A stretch of DNA of 64,000 nucleotides from Massilia eburnea (GCF_009720745.1 NZ_WNKX01000004.1:285282-349281), one strand, 5' to 3'; positions 8,081-16,278 are shown, counted from the first letter of the stretch. Notes: generated by a model not told the origin, from the sequence alone. A program made the numbers and translations.

Positions 8081-9484
8081 TCATTGGTGTTCGCGGTAGT
8101 CGGTCTGGCCGCCCTTGGGCACGTAGTGGTAAGTGCGCAGGCGGTACTGGATGTCGAGCTTCGGGTTGGTGACCAGCTTGATCATCTCGGCGCCGGCCAG
8201 CAGCACCGGGCCGTAGCCGTGCAGGGCATCCTTGCTGGTTGGGCGGTTGTAGTAATACACCATGTCGCCGGCCAGCGTGGTGCCGACGCAGGTGCCTTGC
8301 ACTTCGCCTTTGGCGGTGATGCGGGTCTGCAGGCCCGACCAGCCGGCTTGCGCAATGGAGCCGTACGGTGCGGGCGAAATCCAGCCCTGGTTGACGGCGT
8401 GCGCGATGACATAGGTGAAGATGGCGGAGGCCGAGGTTTCGAGGTAGGAGTCGTTACGGTCGATCATCTGGTGCCACAGGCCAGTGCCGGACTGGCGTTC
8501 GGCGATGCCTTGCAGCGCTAGCCGCAGTTGTGCCAGCACCCGGGGGTAGCCGGGATGGTCCTTGGGCAGCACGTCCAGCAGGTCGGACATGGCCAGTACC
8601 GCCCAGCCGTTGGCGCGCGCCCAGTAGAAATTCGGCGCATCCTGCATGCCGGCGTGCCAGCCATGCGTGTACAGCCTGGCCTGGGCGTTGAACAGGTAGC
8701 CGGACATGTTCAGCACATTTTTGACGGCATCGTCGTAATAAGCACGCTGGCCGGTCATGCGGCCCATTTCGGCCAGGGCCGGGATACCCATGTACATATC
8801 GTCGCCCCACAGCGATTCGGCCTGCGGGCGCTTGCGTGCCAGGGTGCCGTCCTTGAGGCGGTACTGCCTGTTGGCGACCCAGTCGCTGCAGGTGGCGATC
8901 ATGTCCGACAGGTCTGGGCCGACGCCGGCGGCGCGGGCGCGCATCAGGGCGGCGCACATCGAGCCTGCGTCGTCGAGCGAGCGCGGATCGAGGAAGCGCG
9001 CGAAGCTGTTGCCTCGTTCGAGTTTGTACAGCTTTTCCTGCGCGGCGAAGTAGGGCTTGCTGGCCTTGAGGAAGTTGAAGTGGCGCTCGGTCATGGCGAC
9101 GAAGCTGCGGTCGCCCGTCGCTGCGGCGGCGCGCAGCAGGCCTGAATGCACCACGCCCATTTCGTACACCAGGATGCCGAAGTCGCCCTGGCTTGGCTCG
9201 AAGATGGCGTCGGCCACCGGGTTTTGCAGGTCGGTGACGGCGGCGCCGCTGCCTTTGTGGACGATGCGGGTCGGCGTCACGCTGTCCATGTAGCCGCGCA
9301 CTTTCAGCAGCGTGGCGGTGATGCCGGCCACGCTCGGCATCTGGTACGGCACCGGGTAGCTGCCTTCGCCCGCATCGTTTGGGTTCTTGTTGTCGGCATT
9401 GCGGTAGGGGCCTTCTGCCTGGGCCGGGCCCAGGGCGAACAGGCAGGCCAGGACGGCTGCCAGCAGGGGCGATGTCGGTTTCAT
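8081..9484 (-). CDS. GH105/GH88-family unsaturated rhamnogalacturonyl hydrolase
   Basis: A 467-residue exported protein (signal to AQA, about residue 23). It has an alpha6/alpha6-barrel signature: LDDAG near 170, SLWGDDMYMGIPALAEMG around 225-241 (the W-x-D-D block that carries the catalytic aspartate in this family) and FYWARANGWAVLAM. GH105 enzymes remove the 4,5-unsaturated galacturonyl residue left by pectate or rhamnogalacturonan lyases. The lyase itself is not in this window. SD GGAG precedes the ATG. The promoter region upstream carries two TGGTCAGGCCA palindromes shared with garD. Confidence 0.88.
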   Translation of the reverse strand: MKPTSPLLAAVLACLFALGPAQAEGPYRNADNKNPNDAGEGSYPVPYQMPSVAGITATLLKVRGYMDSVTPTRIVHKGSGAAVTDLQNPVADAIFEPSQGDFGILVYEMGVVHSGLLRAAAATGDRSFVAMTERHFNFLKASKPYFAAQEKLYKLERGNSFARFLDPRSLDDAGSMCAALMRARAAGVGPDLSDMIATCSDWVANRQYRLKDGTLARKRPQAESLWGDDMYMGIPALAEMGRMTGQRAYYDDAVKNVLNMSGYLFNAQARLYTHGWHAGMQDAPNFYWARANGWAVLAMSDLLDVLPKDHPGYPRVLAQLRLALQGIAERQSGTGLWHQMIDRNDSYLETSASAIFTYVIAHAVNQGWISPAPYGSIAQAGWSGLQTRITAKGEVQGTCVGTTLAGDMVYYYNRPTSKDALHGYGPVLLAGAEMIKLVTNPKLDIQYRLRTYHYVPKGGQTDYREHQ

Positions 9485-9514
9485 GGGTCTCCGGTGTGGT
9501 GAAAGTGCGTCATC

Positions 9515-9566
9515 TGGTCAGGCCATTCTAATTTGGTCAGGCCAAAATCGCAAGGTGGACTAGCCA
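9515..9566. promoter_or_regulatory. FadR-type operator array between GH105 and garD
   Basis: TGGTCAGGCCA at 9515-9525 and TTGGTCAGGCCAA at 9533-9545 have centres 19 bp apart. A degenerate third copy, TGGACTAGCCA, lies at 9556-9566, 22 bp further. The form TGGTC-N-GGCCA is one base from the TGGTC-N-GACCA consensus known for FadR/PdhR-type GntR regulators. The array lies between the divergent starts at 9484 and 9625, so one regulator could control both operons. Confidence 0.75.
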
Positions 9567-9624
9567 ATCGTGTTTTTTGTGTGGCATACTGAAAACGTAG
9601 GTTGGGATCATCAAAAGGACTTTT

Positions 9625-11181
9625 ATGGAAATTGCACGCTACATCAAGATGCACGAGGCAGACAACGTTGCCATCGTGGTCAATGACGGCGGCTTGCCGG
9701 CCGGGGCGGTATTCGCGGACGGCCTGGTGCTGGCCGAGGGCGTGCCGCAGGGGCATAAGGTGGCGCTGGCCGACCTGGCCGAGGGCGATCCGGTAATGCG
9801 TTATAACGTCACGATCGGATACGCCAGCCAGGCAATTGCGCGCGGTTCCTGGGTGTCGGAGAAAGTGCTGCGCATGCCGGGCGCGCGTTCGCTGGAAGGG
9901 CTGCCGGTCGGCACCCGCAAGCCGGCCCCGTTGCCGCCGCTGGAGGGTTATACCTTCCAGGGCTACCGAAATGCCGACGGCTCGGTGGGAACGCGCAATA
10001 TCCTGGCCGTGACCACCACCGTGCAGTGTGTGTCGGGCGTGGTGGAGCACGCAGTCAAGCGCATCAAGGAGGAACTGCTGCCGCGCTATCCGAACGTGGA
10101 CGACGTGGTGGCGCTGGAACATATTTATGGCTGCGGGGTGGCGATCGACGCGCCGGGCGCGGACGTGCCGATCCGCACGCTGCGCAATATCAGCAAGAAT
10201 CCCAACTTCGGCAACCAGGTGATGGTGGTCAGCCTGGGCTGCGAAAAGCTGCCGCCGGCGCGCCTGTTCCCGGCTGGCAGCATCCCGATTGCCTCGGCCA
10301 ACCTGAATGCGGCGGCGGGCGAGCCGGACGTGGTGTGCCTGCAGGATGGCGCCCACGTCGGCTTCAACGCGATGATCGATTCGATCATGCGCACGGCCGA
10401 GCATCACCTGAAGGCGCTCGACGCGCGCCGCCGCGAGACAGTGCCGGCTTCCGAGCTGGTGGTGGGCGTGCAGTGCGGCGGCAGCGACGCCTTCTCGGGC
10501 GTGACGGCCAACCCGGCGGTGGGCTTTGCCACCGACTTGCTGGTGCGCGCCGGCGCCGCCGTCATGTTCTCGGAAGTAACGGAGGTGCGCGACGGCATCG
10601 ACCAGTTGACTTCCCGCGCCGAGACGCCGGAAGTGGCGGCCGCCATGATCCGCGAAATGCAGTGGTACGACGATTACCTGAAACGCGGCGGCGTTGACCG
10701 CAGCGCCAACACCACACCGGGCAACAAGAAGGGCGGCCTGTCCAACATCGTGGAGAAGGCCATGGGCTCGATCGTCAAATCCGGCTCGGGCGCCATCAAC
10801 GGCGTGCTGTCGCCGGGCGAGAAACTGATGCGCAAAGGACTGATTTACGCCGCCACGCCGGCCAGCGATTTCATTTGCGGTACGCTGCAGATGGCGGCCG
10901 GCATGAACATCCACGTCTTTACGACTGGACGCGGCACGCCTTACGGCCTGGCAGCGGTACCGGTGATCAAGGTCGCCACCCGCAACGAACTGGCGCAGCG
11001 CTGGCACGACCTGATGGACGTGAATGCGGGCCGCATCGCCAGTGGCGAAGCGACGATCGAGGACATAGGCTGGGAGCTGTTCCGCCTGATGCTGGACGTG
11101 GCAAGCGGCAAGCAGACCTGGGCCGAGCACTGGAAGATCCATAATTCCCTGGCGCTGTTCAATCCAGCGCCGGTTACCTGA
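9625..11181 (+). CDS. garD: galactarate dehydratase (GarD type)
   Basis: A 518-residue UxaA/GarD-superfamily enzyme. It matches my recollection of E. coli GarD along its length: [24 protein letters not shown] [16 protein letters not shown] near 74, [20 protein letters not shown] and [12 protein letters not shown]. The length fits GarD (523) better than altronate dehydratase. It removes water from meso-galactarate to give 5-keto-4-deoxy-D-glucarate, in the cytoplasm and Fe2+-dependent in the family. SD AAGGAC precedes the ATG, and the FadR-type operators lie directly upstream. The next gene is uronate dehydrogenase, 16 bp away, which supports galactarate as the substrate. Confidence 0.88.
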   Translation: MEIARYIKMHEADNVAIVVNDGGLPAGAVFADGLVLAEGVPQGHKVALADLAEGDPVMRYNVTIGYASQAIARGSWVSEKVLRMPGARSLEGLPVGTRKPAPLPPLEGYTFQGYRNADGSVGTRNILAVTTTVQCVSGVVEHAVKRIKEELLPRYPNVDDVVALEHIYGCGVAIDAPGADVPIRTLRNISKNPNFGNQVMVVSLGCEKLPPARLFPAGSIPIASANLNAAAGEPDVVCLQDGAHVGFNAMIDSIMRTAEHHLKALDARRRETVPASELVVGVQCGGSDAFSGVTANPAVGFATDLLVRAGAAVMFSEVTEVRDGIDQLTSRAETPEVAAAMIREMQWYDDYLKRGGVDRSANTTPGNKKGGLSNIVEKAMGSIVKSGSGAINGVLSPGEKLMRKGLIYAATPASDFICGTLQMAAGMNIHVFTTGRGTPYGLAAVPVIKVATRNELAQRWHDLMDVNAGRIASGEATIEDIGWELFRLMLDVASGKQTWAEHWKIHNSLALFNPAPVT

Positions 11182-11197
11182 TAGCGGAGGAAGAACT

Positions 11198-12007
11198 ATG
11201 ACGGCAAAACCATTCAAGCGCATCCTGCTGACGGGCGCTGCGGGCGGCCTTGGCAAGGTGCTGCGCGATCGCATCAAAGCCTGGTCGGAAGTGGTGCGTT
11301 TGAGCGACATCGCCGACATGGGCGAGGCGCGGTCCGGCGAGGAACTGGTGCAGTGCGACCTGTCCGACAAGGCCGCCGTGCTGAAGCTGATGGAAGGCGT
11401 CGATGCGGTATTGCACTTCGGCGGCATTTCGACCGAGGCGCCGTTCGAAGCGATCATGCAGGCCAATATCCTGGGCGTGGCCAACCTGTACGAGGCCGCG
11501 CACAAGCATGGCGTGAAGCGCCTGGTGTTTGCCAGCTCCAACCATGCGATCGGCTATTACCGCACCACCGATATGCTTGATGCGAACATGCCGACCCGGC
11601 CTGACAGCATGTACGGCATTTCGAAGGTGTTCGGCGAACAGATGTCGCGCTACTATTACGACCGCTTCGGCCTGGAGACGGTATGCATCCGCATCGGTTC
11701 CAGCTTCCCGCAGCCCGCCAACAAGCGCATGATGTCGACTTATTTGTCGTATGACGATTTGACCGAGCTGTTGCGCTGCTCGCTGTTCGCGCCGCGCGTG
11801 GGACATACCATCGTGTTCGGCATGTCGGACAACGATTCGGTCTGGTGGGATAACCGTTACGCCGCGCACCTGGGCTATCGGCCGAAAGATTCGTCGTCCA
11901 AGTTTGCGCACCTGTTCCCGGACTCCGCCGAGTTCCCGGAGAAGGACGACATCACGACCATCTACCAGGGCGGGAAATTCCTGCTCGACGGCCCGATGTT
12001 CAAGTGA
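11198..12007 (+). CDS. udh: uronate dehydrogenase (NAD-dependent)
   Basis: A 269-residue short-chain/extended SDR enzyme. It shows the NAD-binding GAAGGLG (13-19), HFGGIS, the serine block FASSNHAIGYY (111-121) and the catalytic YGISK (Tyr139, Lys143). Length and the SSNHAIG block match bacterial uronate dehydrogenases. These oxidise D-galacturonate or D-glucuronate to the corresponding aldarolactone. It follows garD with SD GGAGGAAG and its stop overlaps the next GTG start (GTGA). This is the first step of the oxidative galacturonate pathway. Confidence 0.9.
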   Translation: MTAKPFKRILLTGAAGGLGKVLRDRIKAWSEVVRLSDIADMGEARSGEELVQCDLSDKAAVLKLMEGVDAVLHFGGISTEAPFEAIMQANILGVANLYEAAHKHGVKRLVFASSNHAIGYYRTTDMLDANMPTRPDSMYGISKVFGEQMSRYYYDRFGLETVCIRIGSSFPQPANKRMMSTYLSYDDLTELLRCSLFAPRVGHTIVFGMSDNDSVWWDNRYAAHLGYRPKDSSSKFAHLFPDSAEFPEKDDITTIYQGGKFLLDGPMFK

Positions 12008-12870
12008 TTGAACTGCGCAGCGGCAGCTTGCGGGCGCTAGTGCTGCCCGCTGCCGGCGGCGGCCTGGCGCGCCTTGACTGGCGCGGTATGGCTGTCCTGC
12101 GTCCCGCACCCGACGGCGTGGCGCAGCCGCTGCCCGGACAACTGGCCTGTTTCCCCCTTGTCCCCTGGTCCAACCGGATCGCTCCCGAAGGCTTCGAATT
12201 CGAGGGACGCCGCATTGCGCCTGCGCCCACGCGCGAAGGCGAGCCATGCCCGATTCACGGCGACGGCTGGCGCCTGCCCTGGCAAATCGAGTCCCGCAGC
12301 GAAAGCAGCGCCGTGCTGACTCTTGACCGCTGCGATGGGTCGCCTTTCGCTTTCACCTCCAGCCTGGAGTACGCGCTCGCAGGAAGCGCCTTGCGCATCA
12401 CGCTGCGAGTCCGCAACCGGGGCGCGTACGCGCTGCCATTCGGCCTGGGCCTGCATCCGTGGATGCCATGTCCTGAAGATGCGCTTTTGCGAGCCAAGGC
12501 TGATGGCGTGTGGCTCTCGGGCGCAGACAAGCTGCCCGCAAAGCGTGTCGCGCTGCCGCCCGCCTGGAACTTCTGCGGCGCCGCGCCGCAGCCGCTGCCG
12601 CGCGATGGTGTGGACAACGCTTTCACGGGCTGGGATGGCCGCGCCCAGGTCGACTGGCCGGCGCGCAAGCTGCGGCTGGAGATTGAAGCCGATATGTCTT
12701 GCTTCATCCTGTACGCGCCGCCGGGCAAGGACTTTTTCTGCTTCGAGCCCGTCGATCATCCGATCAACGCCCACAACTTGCCGGGCGGCGTATCGGCCAA
12801 TGGGCTAAGCGTGCTGGCGCCCGGCCAGGCCCTGTCGCGCACCGTGGTCTTCACCGCCGAGGATCTCTGA
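12004..12870 (+). CDS. aldose 1-epimerase family protein
   Basis: A 288-residue galactose-mutarotase-like protein with a GTG start overlapping the udh stop. Family blocks are RLDWRGMAVLRP, FPLVPWSNRI, PIHGDGWRLPW (His near 86), GLGLHPWMP (catalytic His region) and FFCFEPVDHPINAHN. It would interconvert the alpha and beta anomers of a sugar. Coupling to udh suggests that it supplies the anomer uronate dehydrogenase uses, but that is inference. It converges with the acetylesterase gene 12 bp away. Confidence 0.88.
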   Translation: MIELRSGSLRALVLPAAGGGLARLDWRGMAVLRPAPDGVAQPLPGQLACFPLVPWSNRIAPEGFEFEGRRIAPAPTREGEPCPIHGDGWRLPWQIESRSESSAVLTLDRCDGSPFAFTSSLEYALAGSALRITLRVRNRGAYALPFGLGLHPWMPCPEDALLRAKADGVWLSGADKLPAKRVALPPAWNFCGAAPQPLPRDGVDNAFTGWDGRAQVDWPARKLRLEIEADMSCFILYAPPGKDFFCFEPVDHPINAHNLPGGVSANGLSVLAPGQALSRTVVFTAEDL

Positions 12871-12881
12871 GCGGGGAACGT

Positions 12882-13595
12882 TCACTCCGAGGTAATGGCA
12901 GGTTTGGTCAGCGGACCAAGAGCAGGGAACAGCCGCAGCAATTCTTGCGCCGCCATATCGCCGAAGAAGCGGCCGCCTTTCGGGCCGAGGTGGGTGTAGT
13001 CGAAGCCCGCGCCTTTCGGCTGCGCCAGCGCATCCGCCTCGGCCGAACCCATGGACTGCACTGCCGCCAGCGACAGCGCATTCAGGTCCAGCAATGCCGC
13101 GCCTTCGCGCCGCGCCACCTCGCGCGCGGCCGATGCCCACGGCGCCAGGTCGTTCCACACATAGCCGTTGCGGAAGCTGCGGCGGGTGAGCGATGTGACC
13201 AGGACCGGCACGCCGCCGTCGGCCTTCACGTCCGCGACATAGCGCGCCAGGTTGGCGGGATACTCCTGCACCAGGTCCGTCGAGCGCCCCGGTTTTCCGG
13301 GCTGGTCGTTGTGGCCGAACTGCACCAGCACATACGTTGTGCGGAAGCCAGCGCCATCGCGCAGCAGCGCCTGCACCTGGTCCCACCGCCCCTCTGCGCG
13401 GAAGGATTTGGAACTGCGCCCGTTCATGGCGAGATTGATGCAGATGGTATCGGCACGCTGCCGGCGGCAAAGGTAATCGCCGTAACCGCCGCCGCTGGCG
13501 ACAGTCGAATCGCCGACCAGGATGATGCGGTCAGCGGCGCAGGCCGGAACGGTCAAGGCAAAGGCGAGGGACAACGAAAGGATATGGCGCAGCAT
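12882..13595 (-). CDS. rhamnogalacturonan acetylesterase (SGNH, CE12-like)
   Basis: A 237-residue exported SGNH hydrolase (signal peptide to CAA, about residue 21). The SGNH blocks are VGDSTVASGGGYGDY (Ser30), NLAMNGRSSKSF (Asn near 58), LVQFGHND (Asn96) and DYTHLGPKGG (Asp199, His202). This arrangement is that of rhamnogalacturonan acetylesterases, which remove O-acetyl groups from pectin backbones. Its promoter region (13596-13665) carries two copies of the locus palindrome. It complements GH105 and DUF4861 in extracytoplasmic rhamnogalacturonan breakdown. Confidence 0.88.
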   Translation of the reverse strand: MLRHILSLSLAFALTVPACAADRIILVGDSTVASGGGYGDYLCRRQRADTICINLAMNGRSSKSFRAEGRWDQVQALLRDGAGFRTTYVLVQFGHNDQPGKPGRSTDLVQEYPANLARYVADVKADGGVPVLVTSLTRRSFRNGYVWNDLAPWASAAREVARREGAALLDLNALSLAAVQSMGSAEADALAQPKGAGFDYTHLGPKGGRFFGDMAAQELLRLFPALGPLTKPAITSE

Positions 13596-13627
13596 GAGAC
13601 TCCCCTGAAGTTCGTCCCATTTTATTT

Positions 13628-13659
13628 TGGCCTGACCGAGGTTTCAAGTGGTCAGGCCA
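13628..13659. promoter_or_regulatory. pair of FadR-type operators upstream of the acetylesterase
   Basis: TGGCCTGACCG at 13628-13638 and TGGTCAGGCCA at 13649-13659 have centres 21 bp apart, two helical turns. They fill the 70-bp gap between the acetylesterase start (13595) and the regulator stop (13666). This placement fits repression or activation of the acetylesterase promoter. Confidence 0.72.
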
Positions 13660-13665
13660 AAAAAA

Positions 13666-14364
13666 TCAGCCGCGCGAGAAGGTCTTGGTCACGCGTTCCA
13701 GGTGGGCGCGCATGGCCTGGCGGGCGCCGGCCGCGTCGTGCGCCGCGATGGCCGCCACGATATTGCGGTGGTCGTTCAGCGTGTTCTGGCGCAGGTCTTC
13801 TGTCTGGAAGTGTTCCTTCAGCTTATGCCACATGGAGCCGCGCTGGTTCCACAGCGTTTCCACCACGCCGACCAGCGCCGTATTGCCGGTAGCGCGCGCA
13901 ATGGCCAGGTGGAAGTTGCGGTCGGCTGCCTCATTGCTGGCGCGGTCTGCGTGATGCTGTTCCATTTCCGCCGCGGCGCGCAGGATCGCATCGATCGCCG
14001 AATCGGTCGCCATCTTGGCTGCAATGGCCGCCACTTCGGACTCAATCAAACGGCGCGCCGCCAGCACTTCGAACGGTCCCGGGCCGCCTTCGGTCACGTC
14101 GGAAGGGGAGTTGGCTTGCTCGCTGACATAGACGCCGGAGCCGCCGCGCACTTCGACGATTCCGGACAGCTCCAGCGCAATCAGCGCTTCACGCAGGGAG
14201 GCGCGGCTGACATTGAGTTTGACGGACAGTTCCCGCTCGGCCGGCAAGCGCGTGCCGGGCTTGATGTTCTCGGCGCGGATCAGGTCCTGGATCTTGGCGG
14301 CGACAACGCGGTACAGCCGTTGTTCGGCTGGATGGGGCTCCGTTGCGGCAGTTTTCTTGGTCAT
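13666..14364 (-). CDS. FadR-family (GntR) transcriptional regulator 1
   Basis: A 232-residue GntR regulator starting MTKKTAATEPH; the longer open frame to 15204 runs through the divergent regulator gene and was rejected. The winged helix spans about 18-90 (AERELSVKLNVSRASLREALIALELSG). The FCD effector domain follows, with DRNFHLAIARATGN and NDHRN as probable metal-binding Asp/His positions. It lies inside the galacturonate locus, and a TGGTCTGGCCA palindrome sits 45 bp upstream, so autoregulation and control of the other palindrome-bearing promoters is likely. The effector is probably a uronate or aldarate intermediate (inference). Confidence 0.9.
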   Translation of the reverse strand: MTKKTAATEPHPAEQRLYRVVAAKIQDLIRAENIKPGTRLPAERELSVKLNVSRASLREALIALELSGIVEVRGGSGVYVSEQANSPSDVTEGGPGPFEVLAARRLIESEVAAIAAKMATDSAIDAILRAAAEMEQHHADRASNEAADRNFHLAIARATGNTALVGVVETLWNQRGSMWHKLKEHFQTEDLRQNTLNDHRNIVAAIAAHDAAGARQAMRAHLERVTKTFSRG

Positions 14365-14389
14365 GCGGCGACCGCTTTCTGAAGGGGAT

Positions 14390-14419
14390 TGGTCGCCCGA
14401 TTTTAATTTGGTCTGGCCA
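14390..14419. promoter_or_regulatory. FadR-type operator at the regulator's own promoter
   Basis: TGGTCTGGCCA at 14409-14419 (flanked TTTGGTCTGGCCAATTT) is a near-perfect palindrome. A half-site, TGGTC, at 14390-14394 has its virtual centre 19 bp away, the same spacing as the garD pair. It lies upstream of regulator 1. Confidence 0.7.
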
Positions 14420-14456
14420 ATTTCGCAAGAAAACAACATCCTGGATGTCTCTGATA

Positions 14457-14471
14457 AGATGTCTGACATCT
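14457..14471. promoter_or_regulatory. 15-bp palindrome at the promoter of regulator 2
   Basis: AGATGTCTGACATCT is perfectly palindromic around T14464. Further ATGTC (14445-14449) and GACAT (14476-14480) half-sites flank it on each side. It lies just upstream of the -10 TATAAT of regulator 2. The form TGTC-N-GACA fits a GntR/FadR-type operator but differs from the TGGTCWGGCCA motif. Confidence 0.65.
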
Positions 14472-14481
14472 TTTTGACATG

Positions 14482-14487
14482 TATAAT
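14482..14487 (+). promoter_or_regulatory. consensus -10 TATAAT abutting the regulator 2 start
   Basis: TATAAT ends six bases before the ATG at 14494, so the predicted +1 is the A of that ATG. No Shine-Dalgarno is present. An in-frame ATG at 14479 lies upstream of this -10 and would not be on the transcript. The -35 region is poor (ATGTCT) and overlaps the palindrome. Confidence 0.5.
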
Positions 14488-14493
14488 GCCGGC

Positions 14494-15225
14494 ATGACTA
14501 TCCTTCCACGCAAGCGACATACCCTGGCCCAGGGCGTCGTCGAACAGATCAGCGCCAGCATCAACAGCGGCGTGCTGAAACCCGGCGACAAGCTGCCCAC
14601 CGAATCGGCCATCATGGAGCAGCATGGCATCAGCCGCACCGTGGTGCGCGAAGCGATTTCGCACCTGCAGGCGGCCGGCCTGGTGCAGACCCGCCATGGC
14701 ATCGGCACCTTCGTGCTGGAGAAACCGCGCGGCAACGGAGGCCTTGGCATCGACGCCGAAAGCATCGTCACCGTGCGCGACGTGCTGGCCATCCTCGAAC
14801 TGCGCATCAGCATGGAAACCGAGACCGCAGGCCTGGCCGCGACCCGCCGCAACGAGCAGCAAGTGGCTGAACTGGCGCAGGCGCTGGAAGACATGCGGCA
14901 GGCGATGGAGCAGGGCCGCGCCTCGGTGGAAGCCGACCGCCGCTTCCACCTGGTGATCGCCAAGGCGACCGGCAACCGCTATTTCGTCGACATCCTCGGC
15001 CAGCTTGGCCAGGCTATCATCCCGCGCGCCCGCGTCAACACCGCCGGCCTGGCGCAAGACCGCCCGGCCGACTATCTGGAACGCGTGCACCGCGAGCACG
15101 AAGACATCTTCCGCGCCATCCAGCGCCAGGACCCCGAAGCAGCACGCGCCGCCATGCGCACCCACCTTTCCAACTCGCGCGAACGCCTGCTGCAAGCCCA
15201 GCAACGTTTCGAAAACGCCGCCTAG
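14494..15225 (+). CDS. FadR-family (GntR) transcriptional regulator 2
   Basis: A 243-residue regulator starting MTILPRKRHTLAQGVVEQI; an in-frame ATG at 14479 would add five residues. The winged helix occupies about 10-75 (TESAIMEQHGISRTVVREAISHLQ). The FCD domain has DRRFHLVIAKATGN and REHEDI as probable metal ligands. It is divergent from regulator 1 and precedes kdgD, aldehyde dehydrogenase, transporter and lactonase genes, which are its likely targets. FadR-family regulators of hexuronate oxidation (GguR and relatives) are known in Proteobacteria. Whether this one represses or activates is not decided by sequence. Confidence 0.9.
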   Translation: MTILPRKRHTLAQGVVEQISASINSGVLKPGDKLPTESAIMEQHGISRTVVREAISHLQAAGLVQTRHGIGTFVLEKPRGNGGLGIDAESIVTVRDVLAILELRISMETETAGLAATRRNEQQVAELAQALEDMRQAMEQGRASVEADRRFHLVIAKATGNRYFVDILGQLGQAIIPRARVNTAGLAQDRPADYLERVHREHEDIFRAIQRQDPEAARAAMRTHLSNSRERLLQAQQRFENAA

Positions 15226-15234
15226 AAAAAAAAG

Positions 15235-15280
15235 GGGACGTAACGCTTTTTCGCAGAAAAAGCGTTACGTCCCTTTTTTT
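15235..15280. terminator. strong bidirectional intrinsic terminator
   Basis: An 18-bp perfect stem (15235-15252 with 15256-15273), loop GCA, is followed by T7 and preceded on the other side by an A-rich run. It lies directly after the regulator 2 stop and before the kdgD promoter. The stem sequence GGGACGTAACGCTTTTTC is unusually long for a terminator and may be a dispersed element. Confidence 0.85.
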
Positions 15281-15283
15281 CGC

Positions 15284-15322
15284 TTGCGTTCGTTTAAACT
15301 AGGTTGTACGATGACTTACAAC
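15284..15322 (+). promoter_or_regulatory. kdgD promoter with overlapping inverted repeat
   Basis: TTGCGT (15284-15289) and TACGAT (15307-15312) are separated by exactly 17 bp. The inverted repeat GTTGTA-N8-TACAAC (15303-15322) covers the -10 and the expected +1. A regulator bound there would block transcription. No TGGTCWGGCCA copy is present here, so this operon may answer to regulator 2 instead. Confidence 0.6.
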
Positions 15323-15360
15323 TGATCTTCATCAAAACAACCACACTTAGGAGTTGCACC

Positions 15361-16278
15361 ATGTCGCTGTCCCCGCAAGAACTCAAGAAAGTCATGTCCT
15401 CCGGCCTGTTGTCCTTCCCGATCACCGATTTTGACGCTGACGGCAACTTCAACGCCAAGACCTATGCCGAACGCCTCGACTGGCTGGCGCCATACGGCGC
15501 GAGCGCACTGTTCGCTGCCGGCGGCACCGGCGAGTTCTTCTCGCTGACCGGCCCTGAGTACTCGCAAGTGATCAAGGTCGCCGTGGAATCGTGCAAAGGC
15601 AAGGTGCCGCTGCTGGCCGGTACCGGCGGCCCGACCCGCCAGGCGATCGCCTACGCACAGGAAGCCGAGCGCCTGGGCGCCGACGGCCTGCTGCTGCTGC
15701 CGCACTACCTGACCGAAGCCAGCCAGGATGGCCTGATCGAACACGTGGCCCAGGTTTGCGAGTCCGTGAAGATTGGCGTTATCGTCTACAACCGCGCCAA
15801 CTGCCGCCTCACTGCCAACTCGCTCGCCATCCTGGCGGCGCGCTGCCCGAACCTGATCGGCTTCAAGGACGGCGTGGGCGACATCGAATTGATGGTGCAG
15901 ATCTACCGCAAGCTGGGCGACCGCTTCTCCTACCTGGGCGGCCTGCCGACTGCGGAAGTCTACGCCGGCGCCTACAAGGCCCTGGGCACCCCGGTCTACT
16001 CCTCCGCCGTGTTCAACTTCGTGCCGCAGCTGGCGATGGACTTCTATCACGCCACCGCCGCCGGCAACACCGCCGAAACCGACCGCATGCTGGACGAGTT
16101 CTTCCTGCCATACCTGGAAATCCGCAACCGCAAGGCCGGCTACGCAGTGTCGATCGTCAAGGCCGGCGCCCGCCTGGTTGGCCATTCCGGCGGCCCGGTA
16201 CGCGCTCCGCTGACCGACCTGACTGCGGAAGAAGACCAGATGCTGCTGGCGCTGATCAAAAAATCGGGTGCGCAATAA
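15361..16278 (+). CDS. kdgD: 5-dehydro-4-deoxyglucarate dehydratase (KdgD)
   Basis: A 305-residue member of the DapA/NAL aldolase superfamily. Key positions are the GGTGEF loop (54-59), Tyr143 (VYNRANC) and the Schiff-base Lys169 (IGFKDG). [10 protein letters not shown] and the overall length match KdgD, which converts 5-keto-4-deoxy-D-glucarate to 2,5-dioxopentanoate (2-oxoglutarate semialdehyde) with loss of water and CO2. The start at 15361 follows SD AGGAG; upstream codons to 15304 lie in the leader. Its TAA overlaps the next ATG. It uses the product of GarD. Confidence 0.92.
   Translation: MSLSPQELKKVMSSGLLSFPITDFDADGNFNAKTYAERLDWLAPYGASALFAAGGTGEFFSLTGPEYSQVIKVAVESCKGKVPLLAGTGGPTRQAIAYAQEAERLGADGLLLLPHYLTEASQDGLIEHVAQVCESVKIGVIVYNRANCRLTANSLAILAARCPNLIGFKDGVGDIELMVQIYRKLGDRFSYLGGLPTAEVYAGAYKALGTPVYSSAVFNFVPQLAMDFYHATAAGNTAETDRMLDEFFLPYLEIRNRKAGYAVSIVKAGARLVGHSGGPVRAPLTDLTAEEDQMLLALIKKSGAQ

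Noticed and set aside
14474..14487. TTGACA followed by TATAAT as a promoter
   Set aside because: The two hexamers are only two bases apart; 16-18 are needed. Only the TATAAT can act as a -10.
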